Shown here in pieces: positions 22,385 to 23,930 of a stretch of DNA of 23,930 nt. Within the stretch, counting starts at the first letter, position 1; each line of letters opens with the position of its first letter. The translations under genes were made by a program, and so were the position numbers. Below the pieces are notes generated by a model. That model had not been told where the DNA came from. It saw nothing but the letters and a program-made list of their open reading frames with translations, and ran no database searches. Origin of the DNA: Holophagaceae bacterium. GTDB lineage: Bacteria > Acidobacteriota > Holophagae > Holophagales > Holophagaceae. The DNA lies in contig JANXQX010000299.1 of NCBI GenBank assembly GCA_025353305.1, positions 1-23,930 of the forward strand, given 5' to 3'.

Positions 22385-23694
22385 GCGATTTGTTCCTCTT
22401 CGCTGGGCAGGGGTTCGGTATCCGTTCCGAAAACCCCTTCCCATTTGGCGATGACCACACTGGCCAACCCGTTGCCGATGACGTTGATGGTGGTGCGGGC
22501 CATGTCCATGATTTCATCCACCGCCAGCAGCATGGCGATCCCCGCTTCACCTGGGAGGCCGAAGCTGGCGCAGGTTCCGGCGATGATGACGAGGGTCGCC
22601 CGGGGCACGCCCGCCACACCTTTCGAGGTGAGCATGAAGGTGAAGACCATGGCGATCTGCTGCCACAGGCTCATCTCGATGTGGGCCGCCTGGGCGATGG
22701 TGAGGCTGGCCAGCACTAGGTAGAGCGTGGAGCCGTCGAGATTGAAACTGTAGCCCGTGGGGATCACAAAGCTGGCCACGCGGCGGGGCACGCCGAAGCG
22801 GACGGTTTCTTCGAGCAGCTTCGGCAGCGCAGCCTCGCTGCTGGCGGTGGAGAAGGCCGTCAGGGCTGGTTCCCGGATGGCTTTGATGAAGCCGAAGACC
22901 TTGACCTGGCATACCAGCATCACCGGCACGAAGACCAGGCAGAACAGGCAGATAAGTGCGAAGTAGAGACTGCCCACCAGCAGTGAATATTGCTTCAACA
23001 GATGGAAGACCGCCGGCCAGCCCTTGAGCATCACGCCTGCGATTTCATGCCCCGCAGCCATCTCGCTCACGTTGAAGGCCATGGACCCGAAGACGCCCAA
23101 GGGCGTGAGCATCATCACCATGTCCGTGTACTTGAACATGGTCTGGGCAACCCCGTCGAAGAAGGCCAGCACGGGCTTTCCGCGGTCCCCGATATGGGTC
23201 AGGGCAATGCCGAAAAGCGCGGCGAAAACCACTACGGGAAGGATGTCGCCCTCCGCAGCATGTTTCACGAGATTGGACGGGAACATGTGCATGGCGATAT
23301 CCCAGCCGCTCTTGGCTTGGGCTGCGGTGACAGGGCCATGGGCCGCGAGATTCAGGGGCAGGTTCGCGCCTGGTTTCACGAGGTTGGCGATGGCGAGCCC
23401 GATGAAGAGCGCCAGGGTAGTGATGACTTCGAAATAGATCAGGGCTTTGCCACCCATGCGCCCCACGGCCTTCATGTCGCCCGACTGGGCGATGCCCACC
23501 ACGATGGTGCTGAATAGCAGCGGCACGATGAGGCCCTTGATCAGCGCAATGAAACCCTTGCTCAGGAAGTGGAAGAGTTCCCACCAGGCCGGATGCTGGT
23601 CCTTGGGCAGGAATCCGCCCAGCACCACGCCCATGAACAGGCCAAAAAAGATCCATAAGGTGCTGGACTGGTACCATGGCTTTTTTCCGTGCAT
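22381..23694 (-). CDS. Dicarboxylate/amino-acid:cation symporter (SDF/DAACS family)
   Basis: This 437-residue inner-membrane secondary transporter has eight membrane helices and two re-entrant hairpins. Landmarks are HP1 AFSTASSEAALP (about 280-291), TM7 GYSFNLDGS (about 314-322), HP2 TSKGVAGVPRA (about 356-366) and TM8 DEIMDMARTTINVIGN (about 393-408). Arg400 of TM8 matches the residue that binds the side-chain carboxylate in acidic-substrate carriers, so glutamate/aspartate or C4-dicarboxylates are likely. The last residue of that motif is Asn where archaeal Na+-coupled GltPh has Asp, which may mean different ion coupling. ATG 23694 (GAGG 5 nt upstream) is preferred. GTG 23727, also with a GAGGGG site, would add 11 residues. 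It heads the HAD-moaC operon. Confidence 0.92.
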   Translation of the reverse strand: MHGKKPWYQSSTLWIFFGLFMGVVLGGFLPKDQHPAWWELFHFLSKGFIALIKGLIVPLLFSTIVVGIAQSGDMKAVGRMGGKALIYFEVITTLALFIGLAIANLVKPGANLPLNLAAHGPVTAAQAKSGWDIAMHMFPSNLVKHAAEGDILPVVVFAALFGIALTHIGDRGKPVLAFFDGVAQTMFKYTDMVMMLTPLGVFGSMAFNVSEMAAGHEIAGVMLKGWPAVFHLLKQYSLLVGSLYFALICLFCLVFVPVMLVCQVKVFGFIKAIREPALTAFSTASSEAALPKLLEETVRFGVPRRVASFVIPTGYSFNLDGSTLYLVLASLTIAQAAHIEMSLWQQIAMVFTFMLTSKGVAGVPRATLVIIAGTCASFGLPGEAGIAMLLAVDEIMDMARTTINVIGNGLASVVIAKWEGVFGTDTEPLPSEEEQIA

Positions 23695-23757
23695 CCAAGC
23701 CTCGACAAGTAGATGGAAGTGTCCCACAGGGGCCCCTCACCTTGCGATACTGCGTTC

Positions 23758-23930
23758 ATGGAAATACCGCAAACATCCGACAAAGGCGCCTGGAACTGGC
23801 TTCTTGTGAGCCTGCTGCTGATCGAAAGGACAGTGGCCTGGTTCGCCTTTCCGCTGAACGATTCCGGCAGAGAAATGGCTCGGTGGGAGACCGGGTTCTG
23901 GATGGCTTGGGGCTTGGGAGGACTGCTGCT
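23758..23930 (+). CDS. Membrane protein, N-terminal fragment cut by the window edge
   Basis: An open frame from ATG 23758 runs to the window end (57 complete codons). It begins MEIPQTSDKG and has a hydrophobic segment WNWLLVSLLLIERTVAWFAF, a polar loop with LNDSGREMARWE, and a second hydrophobic stretch GFWMAWGLGGLLL. This looks like the start of a multi-pass membrane protein. The ribosome-binding site is weak. It is divergent from the symporter, with only 30-63 nt between starts, so promoters must overlap. Family unknown. Confidence 0.55.
   Translation, partial: MEIPQTSDKGAWNWLLVSLLLIERTVAWFAFPLNDSGREMARWETGFWMAWGLGGLL

Overview
The window reads as a GC-rich bacterial chromosome segment from a Gram-negative organism. 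It has lipoprotein signal peptides, an outer-membrane beta-barrel ending in Phe, a GTP-type PEP carboxykinase, a futalosine-pathway menaquinone gene and a SufBCDSU operon that uses SufU rather than SufE. Together these suggest an Acidobacteriota member, perhaps of the Holophaga/Geothrix group. That placement is a guess from gene content and is not proven by any marker gene here. No rRNA, tRNA, CRISPR array or transposase gene was seen.

Layout. (1) 1-5514, minus strand: an Fe-S cluster assembly operon transcribed sufB-sufC-sufD-sufS-sufU. It has a candidate promoter and two small palindromes upstream of sufB and a hairpin-forming repeat between sufB and sufC; the last four genes overlap by 1-4 bases. 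(2) 5515-9269, minus strand: a zinc-ribbon TPR protein and, upstream of it, pckG. A strong intrinsic terminator separates them and lies only 13 nt from the TPR start codon. (3) 9423-11990, plus strand: a compact four-gene run of a TauE/SafE-like membrane protein, a small TPR protein, a flavin reductase-like protein and MqnD. Two junctions overlap and the third is 11 nt long. (4) 11991-12408: an AT-richer intergenic stretch with two palindromes and a candidate promoter. (5) 12409-17932, plus strand: a 1579-residue PKD-repeat lipoprotein and a small outer-membrane beta-barrel, closed by a terminator. (6) 18022-19881, minus strand: a large lipoprotein of unknown function, convergent with the previous pair. 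(7) 20100-23694, minus strand: a dicarboxylate/amino-acid:cation symporter, a HAD phosphatase and moaC joined by ATGA overlaps, then a LysM-M23 cell-wall peptidase. (8) From 23758, plus strand: the first 57 codons of a membrane protein cut by the window edge.

Most genes are housekeeping: Fe-S biogenesis, gluconeogenesis/anaplerosis, menaquinone, molybdopterin and cell-wall remodelling. The least explained part is 12409-19881, which encodes three exported proteins. The giant lipoprotein carries PKD domains plus a duplicated non-PKD module of about 120 residues and a C-terminal region of about 695 residues that I cannot assign. If the window holds an undescribed system, this surface cluster is the best candidate. 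The tight coupling of a flavin reductase to mqnD is the second.
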